Numbered from the stretch's first letter, positions 1-8,985 are shown. The stretch: DNA of 64,000 nucleotides from Paraburkholderia atlantica (GCF_009362785.1 NZ_WHNQ01000006.1:273596-337595), one strand, 5' to 3'. The notes: generated from the sequence alone by a model not told the origin. Numbers and translations are program-made.

Positions 1-358
1 TATTGTTCGCCATGTCAGGACTGGCCTTCATCGCCTCGGCCAGTTTCGTCGTACCTTGCTGGATCAGCGTGGCCGTATCCCGGCCCGTCCAGATTTGGCG
101 TACACCTGCCGACACCGTATCTGAGCCATGCACACCGAACACAACACATCCGGCCTTGCTTGCCATCGTCGGTTCCGGCAGCACGCAAAGCGCTGCCGCT
201 CCGACCATTTCCAGTACCCCGCCGACTACCTGCAAGCCGCCCCATAGTCGGTTGGAAAGCATTTCGGTGGGGCTGATCGACTGACGGGAGAGCACCGCAG
301 CCAGCTGCGGCGCACTGAGTACCACGCGCACGCCGTCCGAATCGTGTTGATATGACAT
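1..358 (-). CDS. Putative polymorphic toxin/effector, N-terminal part (cut by window edge)
   Basis: An open frame reads leftward from ATG 358 with no stop before base 1, so the C-terminal part lies outside the window. An AGAGGAC ribosome site lies about 7 nt upstream. The 119 visible residues begin MSYQHDSDGVRVVLSAPQLA, then a Gly/Val-rich hydrophobic stretch (GGLQVVGGVLEMVGAAALCV, about residues 42-61), a PEPTMASKAG turn and a VHGSDTVSAGVRQIWTG block. From memory, this arrangement (a hydrophobic hairpin followed by H-G-x-D-T and W-T-G) occurs at the N-terminus of secreted polymorphic toxins, but the toxic domain would be beyond the edge and cannot be named. Codon bias is weaker than in the neighbours, which suggests accessory DNA. 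Confidence 0.55.
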   Translation of the reverse strand, partial: MSYQHDSDGVRVVLSAPQLAAVLSRQSISPTEMLSNRLWGGLQVVGGVLEMVGAAALCVLPEPTMASKAGCVVFGVHGSDTVSAGVRQIWTGRDTATLIQQGTTKLAEAMKASPDMANN

Positions 359-641
359 TCCGGTGTCCTCTGGAGTTATTGGGCTGCCACGCTAGCAGGC
401 AACTACAGGGAGATGGAATGGGCGACGGATGATTTTAGGCGATCAAAATAAGACACCCAGAAAGCATAGTGAACATTTGTTAAAAAGTCTTAATCTCAAA
501 CTGAAGGTGTTGACAGAAAACCCTTAAGATTAATTCGTCGGGTGCTTCCTGGAAAATCAGAATGGACGACAAAACCAGAAACAGGAAGATGTGGTGCACG
601 AGCCCCGGCTATCTGACAGCGACAGGAGCCAACGCATATCG

Positions 642-934
642 ATGAGAATCACTACGATACTGGTGACGGCTTTGGCCGCCCTATCTGGCAGCACACATGC
701 TGACCACTCCTACGACAGCTACGAAGCCTTCTACGCTGCCCAACCCGGGGGCAGTATTTGGCGACCGTGAAACGAAACGGTGACCCGACCGAGCAAAACG
801 CCGGCATGGTCTATTCCTACCTTGCCGGGCCAGGCATTTTTAAGTAGCTGCAAGCCAAACTAGAACGGAAAACGTTGAATCTTGAAATCTGGGGCGAGAT
901 ACCGTTTCAATTTTCCGTACAGAACAACCACTAA
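642..934 (+). pseudogene. Broken gene for a small secreted protein
   Basis: ATG 642 opens a frame with a clear signal peptide (MRITTILVTALAALSGSTHA) followed by an acidic/aromatic mature start. The frame stops at TGA 768-770. A G5 tract at 747-751 precedes the break; one extra G would join it to a downstream frame reading QYLATVKRNGDPTEQNAGMV, which continues through one in-frame TAG (845-847) to TAA 932-934. The repaired product would have about 97 residues. So there are two lesions, one a homopolymer frameshift and one a nonsense codon. The family is not recognised; small exported proteins next to toxin loci are sometimes immunity proteins, but nothing here proves that. The rest of 359-984 shows no other gene; 440-540 is AT-rich. 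Confidence 0.5.
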
Positions 935-984
935 ATATTGACCTTGCGTGAAGATATCGTCATCGAGCCCGAACTTTATAGGTT

Positions 985-2235
985 CTATCGGCGCCGTCCA
1001 GGTTTGAAACTCGCCGACCACTTCATCGCAGGCATTTCAACCAGCCGATAGAACACATAGGCGGCCGGCACGGCGACCAGCATGTAACCAAACGACGGCC
1101 AGATCGACATCTGCAACGACGAACGAAACAGCCAGGCCGACAGCAGCACGAAGATCGGCAGATGGATCAGATACAGCGAGAAGCTGAAGTCACCGACGCG
1201 CGACAGCAAGCGCGCTACCGCATCCGACCCGGAACGAAGCAGCGCGCGCACGCCGCCCGTTTCACGGCGGGGGACATGACGTGCATCGAGAGCCTTGTAC
1301 AGATAGCACGCGAAGCCAAGCGCCCAGATCTGAAACGCGCCGTACTGACCGAAATGAAACGCCGCGCAGCCTGCAGCGATCAATACCGCCGCGAGCACGT
1401 ACAGCAATGCGGACGCGCGCGCCTCTCGCGCGCTGCACGCCCTGACATCAGCGATCCATGCACCAAGCGTCCACGAGAACCAGTACGACGTGAAGAACTG
1501 CAGATCATGTCGCTCCAGCCGATACGCCGATGCAACGTTGATCACCGCGACGAGCGCAAGCAGGGCGTTCATGCCGATGCGCCGCCGCAGCGCGAACAGC
1601 AGCGGATAGATCGCATAGAACTGCACTTCCAGCGACAGCGTCCACAGCGCGCCGTTCGATCCATACGTTTTGCCTGCCACACCCTGCAGCGAAAACAGGT
1701 TGACCAGAAACGGCTGCCAGCCGATGTCGCGAATTTTGTGACTGACGGGCGGCAATTGCAGGCTCAGCGAATCGAGCGCGAAGGTCAGTACCAGCGCCGC
1801 GAGCAGCACCGGATAGATGCGCGCGAAGCGCCGCAGCCAGAAATTGCCAGCATCGAGCCGGTAACCAGGATTGCCCGCGAGCCGCAGCGCGCCGCCGCGA
1901 TGGATGCAGTAGCCGCTGATCACGAAGAACATCGGCACACCGGCGGAGCCCCAGGCGATCGGAAACGTCAGATACGCGGCGAGACTATTGGGACTCAACG
2001 AATGTCCGACGCTCTGATGAAACGCCTGCATGCCGACCCACACAATCTGGCGGCAATGGAAATAGGCGACCAGCAGCGCGGCGAAACCTCGCATCGCGTC
2101 GATCACATGCTCCTTGCTGGCGCTATCTATATGCGCGTCGCTGCGCCCGTGCGCCGCGGCCGCGTTTTTCTCCGAGCGTGGCAGCGGGGAGAGGGGCAGG
2201 GATGAGCCGGCGGCATCCAGTGCTGGGTCGCTCAT
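985..2235 (-). CDS. Acyltransferase 3 family membrane protein
   Basis: A 416-residue polytopic membrane O-acyltransferase of the OatA/OafA/NodX-like family, which acetylates surface polysaccharide or related glycans from the cytoplasmic acyl donor pool. A 43-residue polar N-terminus leads into the family opening IDAMRGFAALLVAYFHCRQ, with the conserved Arg49 and His60. FFVISGYCIH follows near residue 110, and the W-x-L-S-L-E-V-Q-F-Y-x-x-Y-P signature lies near residue 200. About ten hydrophobic segments fill the rest. The protein has no C-terminal SGNH domain, so it is the short form. It stands alone, divergent from the small peptide gene at 2495; the 259-bp gap between them is AT-rich and probably holds both promoters. 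The substrate cannot be deduced. Confidence 0.85.
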   Translation of the reverse strand: MSDPALDAAGSSLPLSPLPRSEKNAAAAHGRSDAHIDSASKEHVIDAMRGFAALLVAYFHCRQIVWVGMQAFHQSVGHSLSPNSLAAYLTFPIAWGSAGVPMFFVISGYCIHRGGALRLAGNPGYRLDAGNFWLRRFARIYPVLLAALVLTFALDSLSLQLPPVSHKIRDIGWQPFLVNLFSLQGVAGKTYGSNGALWTLSLEVQFYAIYPLLFALRRRIGMNALLALVAVINVASAYRLERHDLQFFTSYWFSWTLGAWIADVRACSAREARASALLYVLAAVLIAAGCAAFHFGQYGAFQIWALGFACYLYKALDARHVPRRETGGVRALLRSGSDAVARLLSRVGDFSFSLYLIHLPIFVLLSAWLFRSSLQMSIWPSFGYMLVAVPAAYVFYRLVEMPAMKWSASFKPGRRR

Positions 2236-2494
2236 ACGCGGTCCTTATCTGAAGCAGTAAAGAGAATAAATTGCGGCGACATCGGCCTTCGGGCGGGCGG
2301 CCTTGCGCACCCGCGACGCATCCATGCTAGAGCATCACAATCCCAGGAAATGATTAAAAAATTGCGTTTCGGATTGAATTCGACATCAATTTTGTGACGA
2401 ATTGTAATTGCTTGGCGAGGTATGGAATGCCGAATTATTTATCGCTTTTGTCGTGCTAATTTAGAGCAAGGATTTTCTGACCCGAGGTGAAGTC

Positions 2495-2638
2495 ATGAAC
2501 CTGCATTTACTCGCCGGCGTGGCCGTCCTGCTGATCCTGGTGGCCGCCTCCGCCTACCGCGATGCCTTGCGCAACGAACCGATCCGTCGTTTCCGAATGA
2601 ACCCAGGCAAGCTGCCGCCCGTCGACGAACAGGAATAA
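2495..2638 (+). CDS. 47-residue single-pass membrane peptide
   Basis: ATG 2495 is preceded by GAGGTG at good spacing and encodes 47 residues ending at TAA 2636-2638. The peptide has one N-terminal hydrophobic segment (LLAGVAVLLILVAASA, residues 5-20), then a basic stretch (RNEPIRRFR) and a proline/acidic tail (KLPPVDEQE). This predicts a single membrane helix with a cytoplasmic or periplasmic tail of about 26 residues. It sits between an acyltransferase and galU, both surface-glycan genes, but with 285 nt before galU co-transcription is uncertain. No family is recognised. Support comes from the start signal, the codon bias and the coherent helix-plus-tail layout. Confidence 0.6.
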   Translation: MNLHLLAGVAVLLILVAASAYRDALRNEPIRRFRMNPGKLPPVDEQE

Positions 2639-2923
2639 CGTGCGGCCGAAGCCGGTCGCCAGATCGCCAGGCGGGTCATGCCAGAGGCCATCCGAAAGGT
2701 AAGAGCTTCGGATTTTCTCACTCACCATCTGGCGATCTATGCGTAATAATTTCATCAGCTTTTCGCAATATCGCATTGCGATTAATGCGTGAATTATCCG
2801 AATTAAATCTGAGAAAGACCGCTTCCGTGAACCTCGCAGATTTTTCTGCTAGTCTTGCGCCGACATCGATTGGCCGCCAGGTCCGCGAACAACCAACTTC
2901 TAACCGATGTGGGAATGCCTACC

Positions 2924-3841
2924 ATGCTGAAAGTCACCAAAGCCGTGTTTCCCGTAGCGGGCCTCGGGACACGATTCCTGCCGGCTACCAAAGCAAGTCC
3001 GAAGGAAATGCTGCCGATCGTCGACAAGCCGCTGATCCAGTACGCGGTCGAAGAAGCGATCGCCGCCGGCATCACCGAAATGATCTTCGTGACGGGCCGC
3101 AGCAAGCGCGCGATCGAAGATCACTTCGACAAATCTTATGAGATCGAATCCGAGCTCGAAGCGCGCAACAAGCAGAAGCTGCTCGATCTGGTGCGCAGCA
3201 TCAAACCGGCCAACGTCGACTGCTTTTACGTGCGCCAGGCCGAAGCGCTCGGTCTCGGCCATGCGGTGCTATGCGCCGAAAAACTGGTGGGCGACAGCCC
3301 GTTCGCCGTAATTCTCGCCGACGACCTTCTGCATAGCACGAAGCCCGTGATGAGCCAGCTCGTCGATACGTTCAATCACTATCACAGCTCGGTGATCGGT
3401 GTCGAAACGATCGCACGCGAGGACAGCCGCTCATACGGCGTCGTCGATGGTCGCGAGTGGGAAGACAACGTGATCAAGCTGTCGGGCATCGTCGAGAAGC
3501 CAGCGCCGGATCAGGCGCCGTCGAATCTCGGCGTGGTCGGACGCTACGTGCTGATGCCGACGATCTTCAAGCATATCCGCGCGCTGAAGCCGGGCGCGGG
3601 CGGCGAGTTGCAACTGACGGACGCGGTGCAGTCGCTGCTGACCGAGGAGCAGGTGCTCGCGTATCGCTACTTCGGCACGCGCTTCGATTGCGGCAGCAAG
3701 CTCGGCTATCTGAAGGCGACCGTCGAATTCGCGCTGCGCCACCCAGAGGTGAAGGCAGAATTCGAGGCGTATTTGCAGGCGTATATGCAGAACGAAGCGC
3801 CAGCCGGCGAGGCGGGGCAGTTGACGGCCGAAGCCGCGTGA
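2924..3841 (+). CDS. galU: UTP-glucose-1-phosphate uridylyltransferase
   Basis: Makes UDP-glucose from UTP and glucose-1-phosphate for exopolysaccharide, LPS core and trehalose synthesis; cytoplasmic. The 305-residue product starts [20 protein letters not shown]. It carries the nucleotide-binding loop [19 protein letters not shown] at residues 13-31, the V-D-K-P-L-I-Q-Y motif, and the E-A-L-G-L-G-H-A-V uridine-binding segment near residue 108. The start at 2924 matches the usual family N-terminus; the frame is open further upstream, but those residues do not look conserved. An in-frame ATG three codons earlier (2915) is possible. The 285-bp leader upstream is AT-rich with a CGCAAT/ATTGCG inverted repeat near 2765-2781. 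No operon partner downstream. Confidence 0.93.
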   Translation: MLKVTKAVFPVAGLGTRFLPATKASPKEMLPIVDKPLIQYAVEEAIAAGITEMIFVTGRSKRAIEDHFDKSYEIESELEARNKQKLLDLVRSIKPANVDCFYVRQAEALGLGHAVLCAEKLVGDSPFAVILADDLLHSTKPVMSQLVDTFNHYHSSVIGVETIAREDSRSYGVVDGREWEDNVIKLSGIVEKPAPDQAPSNLGVVGRYVLMPTIFKHIRALKPGAGGELQLTDAVQSLLTEEQVLAYRYFGTRFDCGSKLGYLKATVEFALRHPEVKAEFEAYLQAYMQNEAPAGEAGQLTAEAA

Positions 3842-3860
3842 ACTGACGAGGTCGTGAAAT

Positions 3861-3892
3861 AAAAAACGGGCGTCGCATTGCGCGGCGCCCGT
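3861..3892 (-). terminator. Intrinsic terminator after glcB
   Basis: ACGGGCG (3866-3872) pairs with CGCCCGT (3886-3892) with further pairing inside. Read on the minus strand the hairpin is followed by six T (complement of 3861-3866). It lies between convergent galU and glcB and fits termination of glcB; it may also slow galU transcripts. Confidence 0.7.
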
Positions 3893-3913
3893 CGTCGCTT
3901 CAGCCGGACAGCC

Positions 3914-6088
3914 TCAACCCTGCTTCTTCACCTCGAGCCGGAATTTGTGCAGCAACGGCTCGGTATAACCGCTAGGCTGCTGGCGCCCCTCGAATACGAG
4001 TGCCTGCGCGGCCTTGAACGCAATTGTGTCGAAGCGCGGCGCCATCGGCTGGTAGAGCGGATCACCCGCGTTCTGCTCGTCCACGACCTTGGCCATGCGC
4101 TTGAACGTCTCCTCGACGAGCTCGCGTTTGATCACGCCGTGATACAGCCAGTTGGCGATGTGCTGGCTCGAAATACGCAGCGTCGCGCGGTCTTCCATCA
4201 GGCCGACGTTGTGAATGTCCGGCACCTTCGAGCAGCCGACGCCCTGGTCGATCCAGCGCACCACGTAGCCGAGAATGCCTTGCGTGTTGTTGTCGACCTC
4301 GGCGCGGATTTCTTCGTCGCTCCATTGCGCCTTTTCGACGACCGGAATCGTCAGCAGGCCATCGAGCAGTTCGTCGTACACCTTCGCGTAGTCGGTGCGT
4401 TCGAGTTCCTGCTGGACCGCCTGCACGTCGACCTGGTGATAGTGCAGCGCGTGCAGCGTCGCAGCGGTCGGCGAGGGCACCCACGCTGTATTCGCGCCAG
4501 CCTTCGGATGACCGATCTTCTGCTCGAGCATCGCGTGCATCAGGTCCGGCATCGCCCACATGCCTTTGCCGATCTGCGAGCGGCCGCGCAGGCCCCCGCT
4601 CAAACCGACCAGCACGTTGCTGCGCTCGTACGACGCGATCCACTTGCTCGACTTCATGTCGCCCTTGCGCATCATCGGGCCCGCTTCCATCGCCGAGTGC
4701 ATCTCGTCGCCGGTGCGATCGAGGAAGCCTGTGTTGATGAACGCGACGCGCGCCGACGCTTCGGCGATACAGGCGAGCAGGTTCACGCTGGTGCGACGCT
4801 CCTCGTCCATGATGCCCATCTTGATCGTATTGCGCGGCAGCTTCAGCAGGTCTTCGACGCGCGCGAACAGCTCGCTCGCGAACGCGACTTCGGCCGGGCC
4901 GTGCATCTTCGGCTTCACGATATAGATCGAGCCGGTACGCGAGTTCAGCTTGTTCTGACGGTCGCGCAGCGCGCACAGCGTCGTGATCACCGCGTCGAGA
5001 ATGCCTTCCGGAATCTCGTGGCCGTCTTTGGTCAGCACGGCCGGGTTCGTCATCAGGTGGCCGACGTTGCGGATGAATAGCAGCGAGCGGCCATGCAGCT
5101 TGACCTGCGACTTGCCGTCCGCGCCGGTGTACTCGCGATCCGCGTTGAGCCGGCGCGTGAAGGTCTTGCCGTTCTTCGTGACCTGTTCGGTCAGGTCGCC
5201 GTTCATCAGACCGAGCCAGTTGCGATAGAGCTGCACCTTGTCGTCGGCGTCGACGGCCGCGACCGAGTCTTCGCAATCGATGATCGTCGTGACCGCCGCT
5301 TCGACGACGACGTCCTTCACATGCGCCGCATCGGTCTTGCCGACCGGATCGTTCGCATCGATCTGGATCTCGACGTGCAGGCCGTTGTGCTTGAGCAGCA
5401 CCGCCGACGGCGCACTCGCGTCGCCCTGATAGCCGACGAGTTGCGTGGGTGTCTTCAGCGCGGCAGTGCCGTTCTTCAGCGCGACGACCAGCTGGCCGTT
5501 CTCGACGCTATAGCGGGTCGCATCCGCATGCGAGCCGTTCGCGAGCGGCGCGGCCTGATCGAGGAACTTGCGCGCGTACGCGATCACCGCGGCGCCGCGC
5601 ACCGGGTTATAGCCTTTCTGCTTTTCCGCGCCACCCGCTTCGGGAATCGCATCGGTGCCGTACAGCGCGTCGTACAGGCTGCCCCAGCGCGCGTTCGCGG
5701 CGTTCAGCGCGTAGCGCTGGTTCGACAGCGGCACGACGAGCTGCGGGCCGGCCTGCTCCGAGATTTCGCTGTCCACGTGGTCGGTCGTGGCCTGGACGCT
5801 GGCGGGCACGGGCACGATGTAGCCGATGCCTTCGAGAAACGCACGATACGCGCGCAGATCCCGCACCGGGCCGGGATGGGTCCGATGCCAGTTGTCGAGT
5901 TCGGTTTGCAGGCGGTCGCGCTCGGCGAGCAACGCCCGATTCTTTGGTGCCAGCTCGTGCACGAGGGCGTCGAAACCCGACCAAAAGGCGGCACTGTCGA
6001 TTCCGGTGCCGGGCAGGGCTTCGGTTTCAACGAACTGGTCGAGGTTGGCGGCGACCTGCAGTCCGCCGCGCGGGTTCATCTGAGTCAT
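3914..6088 (-). CDS. glcB: Malate synthase G
   Basis: Condenses glyoxylate with acetyl-CoA to malate, the second step of the glyoxylate bypass and of glycolate use. Starting at ATG 6088 the protein has 724 residues, close to the 723 of E. coli GlcB. This start has GGAG 6 nt upstream, while ATG 6100, four codons earlier, has no such site. Family blocks include [15 protein letters not shown] in the middle (acidic residues that bind the metal), [14 protein letters not shown], and the [14 protein letters not shown] block. The gene lies 80 nt after glcG on the same strand, so the two probably form a glycolate/glyoxylate operon. The long open frames on the opposite strand are GC-driven shadows. Confidence 0.96.
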   Translation of the reverse strand: MTQMNPRGGLQVAANLDQFVETEALPGTGIDSAAFWSGFDALVHELAPKNRALLAERDRLQTELDNWHRTHPGPVRDLRAYRAFLEGIGYIVPVPASVQATTDHVDSEISEQAGPQLVVPLSNQRYALNAANARWGSLYDALYGTDAIPEAGGAEKQKGYNPVRGAAVIAYARKFLDQAAPLANGSHADATRYSVENGQLVVALKNGTAALKTPTQLVGYQGDASAPSAVLLKHNGLHVEIQIDANDPVGKTDAAHVKDVVVEAAVTTIIDCEDSVAAVDADDKVQLYRNWLGLMNGDLTEQVTKNGKTFTRRLNADREYTGADGKSQVKLHGRSLLFIRNVGHLMTNPAVLTKDGHEIPEGILDAVITTLCALRDRQNKLNSRTGSIYIVKPKMHGPAEVAFASELFARVEDLLKLPRNTIKMGIMDEERRTSVNLLACIAEASARVAFINTGFLDRTGDEMHSAMEAGPMMRKGDMKSSKWIASYERSNVLVGLSGGLRGRSQIGKGMWAMPDLMHAMLEQKIGHPKAGANTAWVPSPTAATLHALHYHQVDVQAVQQELERTDYAKVYDELLDGLLTIPVVEKAQWSDEEIRAEVDNNTQGILGYVVRWIDQGVGCSKVPDIHNVGLMEDRATLRISSQHIANWLYHGVIKRELVEETFKRMAKVVDEQNAGDPLYQPMAPRFDTIAFKAAQALVFEGRQQPSGYTEPLLHKFRLEVKKQG

Positions 6089-6168
6089 CGACTGCTCCAT
6101 CTGTTATGGGACCGATGAGGGGCCATCGGCCCGCGTTGTGCCACGGGATTGCTTCGGCGACCGGCGCT

Positions 6169-6573
6169 TTAAACGCCGAGCGCCTGAATGCCGGCCTTCG
6201 CGATCTGTGCGTCCTGCTCCGACTTGACGCCCGATACGCCGACCGCGCCGACCACATGGCCGTCGACGATCACCGGCACGCCGCCTTCGAGCGTGCCCTG
6301 CAACGGCGCGCTGAGGAATGCGGTGCGGCCGTTGTTGATCATGTCTTCATAGACCTTGGTTTCACGCCGGCCGAGCGCCGCGGTGCGCGCTTTCTCGGTC
6401 GCGATATACGAGGTGGACGGCGCCGCGCCGTCCAGACGCAGCACCGCGAGCGGATGGCCACCGTCGTCCGCGACGACGATTGCGACGGGCCACTTGTTCT
6501 TCTCGGCTTCCGCGCGCGCGGCATCGACAATGCGAGTCGTCTCGGCGACGGTCAACACGGGTTTGGTCAGCAT
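6169..6573 (-). CDS. glcG: GlcG/HbpS-type (DUF336) protein
   Basis: A 134-residue protein of the GlcG/HbpS family, cytoplasmic in this form (no signal peptide). The start ATG 6573 gives MLTKPVLTVAETTRIVDAAR with AGGACA about 9 nt upstream; the frame extends further 5' but reads into non-conserved sequence. Family features visible are V-A-I-V-V-A-D-D-G-G-H-P-L near residue 31, G-x-A-P-S-T-S-Y-I-A-T-E-K-A-R-T-A, and the glycine-rich C-terminus GGVPVIVDGHVVGAVGVSG. Members sit in glycolate (glc) operons or bind haem/cobalamin; the biochemical role is unsettled. Position just before glcB supports the glycolate link. Confidence 0.85.
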   Translation of the reverse strand: MLTKPVLTVAETTRIVDAARAEAEKNKWPVAIVVADDGGHPLAVLRLDGAAPSTSYIATEKARTAALGRRETKVYEDMINNGRTAFLSAPLQGTLEGGVPVIVDGHVVGAVGVSGVKSEQDAQIAKAGIQALGV

Positions 6574-6833
6574 AATGAATGTCCTGTCTCGGTGAGGGGA
6601 AGGTGGCTTTTGTGGCTTCTTTCGGTAACGGGTCGATACGGCGCCTGCGCGCGCTTTCGCAGCTCTGCCGCATGCCGCATGCCCCGCGCCGGCGCCTGTC
6701 TGATCCGAAGATTCTACTTCCCGCCGCCTCAGCGCGGAACGGCAGCTTCCCTGGTCGCCATCACCGATACGCGCGCAGCGCTTTACAATCGCGTCTCCAC
6801 CTGACAACCGCGTTCCCAACGAGATCTCAGATC

Positions 6834-7715
6834 ATGCCAACCATCAGCGAGCTGTTCGTCTATCCGATCAAATCCTGCGCGGGCATCCCGCTCGATGCGG
6901 CGCGCCTGCTGGCGACGGGCCTCGAATATGACCGCAACTGGATGATCGTCGATCCCGAAGGCGCGATGTTCACGCAGCGCGCATATCCGCGCATGGCCCT
7001 GATCAAGGTAGAACTCGGCGCCGAGGATCTGATCGTCAACGCGCCGGGCATGCGTGAACTGCGCACGCCGCTCGATGCCGCGCGCCTCGCCGGCGCGGCC
7101 AGAGTCGATACCGCGGTGTGGCGCGACGCGGCCTACGGGCTCGACACCGGCGAAGAAACGGCAGCCTGGTTCACGGAGTTCCTCGGTCTGCCCGCGCGCT
7201 TGCTGCGCTTCGATCCGGAGCGCGAACGCATCGTCGATCCGGACTACACGGACAGCACCGGCGGTGCCACGACCTTTTTCGCCGATGGTTTTCCGCTGCT
7301 GGTGGTCGGCCAGGCCTCGCTCGACGATCTGAATGCGCGGCTGAACGGCAAAGGCGCGCCGTCGATCGGAATCGATCGCTTTCGGCCCAACATCGTGCTC
7401 ACTGGCCTCGATGCCTATGAGGAGGACTATGTCGAGACGCTCGCCGCCGATGCGGATGCGGAATCGAGCGCGCGCGTCGAGTTGCGTCTCGTCAAGCTGT
7501 GCTCGCGCTGTCCGATGCCGACTATCGATCAGGCCCGCGGCGCGCCCGATCCCGACTGGCCGAACGAGCCGACCGACACGATGCTCGGTTATCGCGTCAG
7601 CGCACGCTTCGACGGCGCGGTCACGTTCGGCAACAACGCGCTGGTCGCGAGCGGGGCGGGGGCCTGGCTGCGGGTTGGGCAGCAGGTCGACGCGGAGCTC
7701 GGCTTCGGCGATTGA
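6834..7715 (+). CDS. MOSC domain protein, YcbX type
   Basis: A 293-residue protein with an N-terminal beta-barrel MOSC_N domain (from ISELFVYPIKSCAGIPLDAA, residues 3-22) and a C-terminal MOSC domain. The conserved cysteine lies in KLCSRCPMPTID near residue 226, where family members bind the molybdenum cofactor. By family, the YcbX group reduces N-hydroxylated compounds with an electron-transfer partner. There is no C-terminal [2Fe-2S] ferredoxin domain, so it would need a separate partner. ATG 6834 was chosen because conservation begins there; the longer open frame upstream (from 6579) overlaps the glcG promoter. A Mo-cofactor protein beside a nitrate reductase cluster is suggestive, but it is not co-transcribed with it. 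Confidence 0.85.
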   Translation: MPTISELFVYPIKSCAGIPLDAARLLATGLEYDRNWMIVDPEGAMFTQRAYPRMALIKVELGAEDLIVNAPGMRELRTPLDAARLAGAARVDTAVWRDAAYGLDTGEETAAWFTEFLGLPARLLRFDPERERIVDPDYTDSTGGATTFFADGFPLLVVGQASLDDLNARLNGKGAPSIGIDRFRPNIVLTGLDAYEEDYVETLAADADAESSARVELRLVKLCSRCPMPTIDQARGAPDPDWPNEPTDTMLGYRVSARFDGAVTFGNNALVASGAGAWLRVGQQVDAELGFGD

Positions 7716-7727
7716 TTGGATGAAAGA

Positions 7728-7744
7728 CGGGCGAGGCCCGCTTT
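7728..7744 (+). terminator. Short hairpin between convergent genes
   Basis: CGGGC-GAG-GCCCG (7728-7740) followed by CTTT lies 12 nt after the MOSC stop and 10 nt before the cobA stop. The stem is only 5 bp, so it is a weak candidate terminator for either direction. Confidence 0.4.
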
Positions 7745-7753
7745 AATCGGATA

Positions 7754-8554
7754 TCACGCCGCCCGCGCAATCGCCGGCGCGGGCAGCGTTTCCCCACCTT
7801 CTTCGCCGCGACCTTCGCGTTCCCAAGAAGGCGCTTCGGCGCTCTCGCCAACCGCATCGCCCACCAGAATCACCGCCGGACTGCCGAAGCCCGCGTCGAG
7901 CGCATCGGCGGCGAGCCGATCGAGCCGCGTCAACAGGCGCCGCTCGTCGCGGCCGCCGGCCCACTGCACGACCGCGGCCGGCGTGCCGGCCGGCAGGTGC
8001 GCGAGCAAGGCGGCGGCGATGCCGTCGATGCGCCGCATGCCCATATAGATCGCCAGCGTCGTGCGCGTCGCGGCGAGCGCGGCCCAGTCCGGCTCGCCGT
8101 GGTCTTCGGTATGCGCGGTGACGAAGCTCACGCCGTGGCAATGCCGCCGATGCGTGAGCGACATGCCGAGCCCGGCCGCGGCCGCGAAGCCCGACGAGAT
8201 GCCGTTGACGATCTCCACCGCGAGGCCCGCGTCGCGCAGCACCGCGAGTTCCTCGCCCGCGCGGCCGAACAGCAGCGCTTCGCCGCCCTTGACGCGCACC
8301 ACGTGGAGCCCCTTCAGCGCATAGCGCCGCATCAGCCGCTCGATGAACGCCTGCGGCGTCGAGCGGCAGCCGCCGCGTTTGCCGACGCGAATCACGCGCG
8401 CCTGCGGCGCGAGCGTCACGACGTCGGGATTCGCGAGGTCGTCGAGCAGCACGACGTCGGCGGCCGCGAGCGCCTTGACGGCCTTCAGCGTCAGCAAGTC
8501 GAGGTCGCCTGGGCCCGCGCTCAGTAGCGTGACTTTGCCGGTGTTGATGTTCAT
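7754..8554 (-). CDS. cobA: Uroporphyrinogen-III C-methyltransferase (SUMT)
   Basis: Uses two SAM to convert uroporphyrinogen III to precorrin-2, the first step to siroheme, the cofactor of the nitrite reductase encoded divergently next door. The 266-residue protein shows the SUMT opening VTLLSAGPGDLDLLTLKAVK (SAM loop, residues 8-27), DVVLLDDLAN, VGKRGG, the R-L-K-G-G-like motif VRVKGGEALLFGRAGEE, and a G-x-A-A-A-G-L-G-M-S-L-T-H-R motif. It lacks the CysG dehydrogenase/ferrochelatase half. The C-terminal 20 residues are low-complexity. The leader (8555-8701) holds a terminator and an ANTAR-type hairpin behind a sigma-54 promoter, the same plan as nirB, so the two genes should be induced together when nitrate or nitrite is used and ammonium is scarce. 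Confidence 0.93.
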   Translation of the reverse strand: MNINTGKVTLLSAGPGDLDLLTLKAVKALAAADVVLLDDLANPDVVTLAPQARVIRVGKRGGCRSTPQAFIERLMRRYALKGLHVVRVKGGEALLFGRAGEELAVLRDAGLAVEIVNGISSGFAAAAGLGMSLTHRRHCHGVSFVTAHTEDHGEPDWAALAATRTTLAIYMGMRRIDGIAAALLAHLPAGTPAAVVQWAGGRDERRLLTRLDRLAADALDAGFGSPAVILVGDAVGESAEAPSWEREGRGEEGGETLPAPAIARAA

Positions 8555-8586
8555 GTCGTGTCCTTGTGCCGTGAGTTTCTCGTGGC

Positions 8587-8635
8587 TCGAAACGAAAACG
8601 GCGTCCGCCCGTGACGATCACGAGGGGACGCCGTT
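8587..8635 (-). terminator. Intrinsic terminator (attenuator) in the cobA leader
   Basis: On the minus strand a perfect 10-bp stem, AACGGCGTCC (from 8635) with GGACGCCGTT (to 8597), encloses a 19-nt loop and runs into TTTTCGTTT. It lies between the cobA promoter and its start codon, so it would stop cobA transcription unless read-through is allowed. The same 10-bp arms occur in the nirB leader terminator. Confidence 0.75.
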
Positions 8636-8670
8636 GTCCATTGCATTGCCGGTTGACGGTTGAGCCTGCG

Positions 8671-8694
8671 CATCGCGACGACGTTGCCGCGATG
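8671..8694 (-). promoter_or_regulatory. ANTAR-type hairpin in the cobA leader RNA
   Basis: In the cobA transcript this 24-nt segment folds perfectly: 9 bp (CATCGCGGC with GTCGCGATG, one G-U) closing the hexaloop AACGTC. The loop has A at position 1 and G at position 4, the recognition rule known for ANTAR antiterminators such as NasR and EutV. It begins about 8 nt after the predicted transcription start and precedes the terminator at 8587-8635. A second standard hairpin is not obvious between them. Confidence 0.65.
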
Positions 8695-8711
8695 ACGTTG
8701 CGGAGGACCAA

Positions 8712-8727
8712 TGCAAGGACCACGCCA
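8712..8727 (-). promoter_or_regulatory. Sigma-54 promoter of cobA
   Basis: TGGCGTGGTCCTTGCA on the minus strand has the invariant GG (-24) and GC (-12) exactly 12 bp apart with TTGCA at -12. Positions 5-6 of the -24 box deviate from TGGCAC. Predicted start about 8701. Confidence 0.65.
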
Positions 8728-8818
8728 TCGATCGAATAGAGGCACGCAAGGCGTTGCCACGCGCTGCGATTCACGCAGAAAACAGCATCGCGATCGGACC
8801 TGCGTGCGCCTTCGTTTC

Positions 8819-8854
8819 GCACGTCCACAGTGCTGCGTCGCACCATCCCTGTGC
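8819..8854. promoter_or_regulatory. Two tandem NtrC-type binding sites
   Basis: Two copies of GCAC-N7-GTGC, the core of the NtrC site, lie at 8819-8833 and 8840-8854. Their centres are 21 bp apart, two helical turns, as in known enhancer pairs. They sit roughly midway between the divergent sigma-54 promoters (about 100-130 bp from each), so one enhancer could serve both cobA and nirB. Confidence 0.7.
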
Positions 8855-8954
8855 TTTGCCGCATCAAAACGCGTCGCGCGCGGACTGCGCTCTGAGGCCG
8901 CGCGATTTGCGGCAAAGTCCCGTCCCATCGTGCTTTCCGGCGCATTGATCGAAA

Positions 8955-8971
8955 TTGGCACAGCCTTTGCA
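8955..8971 (+). promoter_or_regulatory. Sigma-54 promoter of nirB operon
   Basis: TTGGCACAGCCTTTGCA matches the -24/-12 consensus almost perfectly (TTGGCAC, then TTGCA; GG at 8957-8958 and GC at 8969-8970). The predicted start is about 8982. Confidence 0.82.
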
Positions 8972-8985
8972 ATAAGCGTTGCCAT

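Noticed and set aside
440..560. Promoter TTGACA near 511 in the AT-rich left region
   Set aside because: No -10 box at 16-18 bp spacing could be aligned convincingly.
8744..8758. Alternative minus-strand sigma-54 element TGGCAACGCCTTGC upstream of cobA
   Set aside because: The GG and GC are only 11 bp apart; RpoN needs 12. The element at 8712-8727 has correct spacing.
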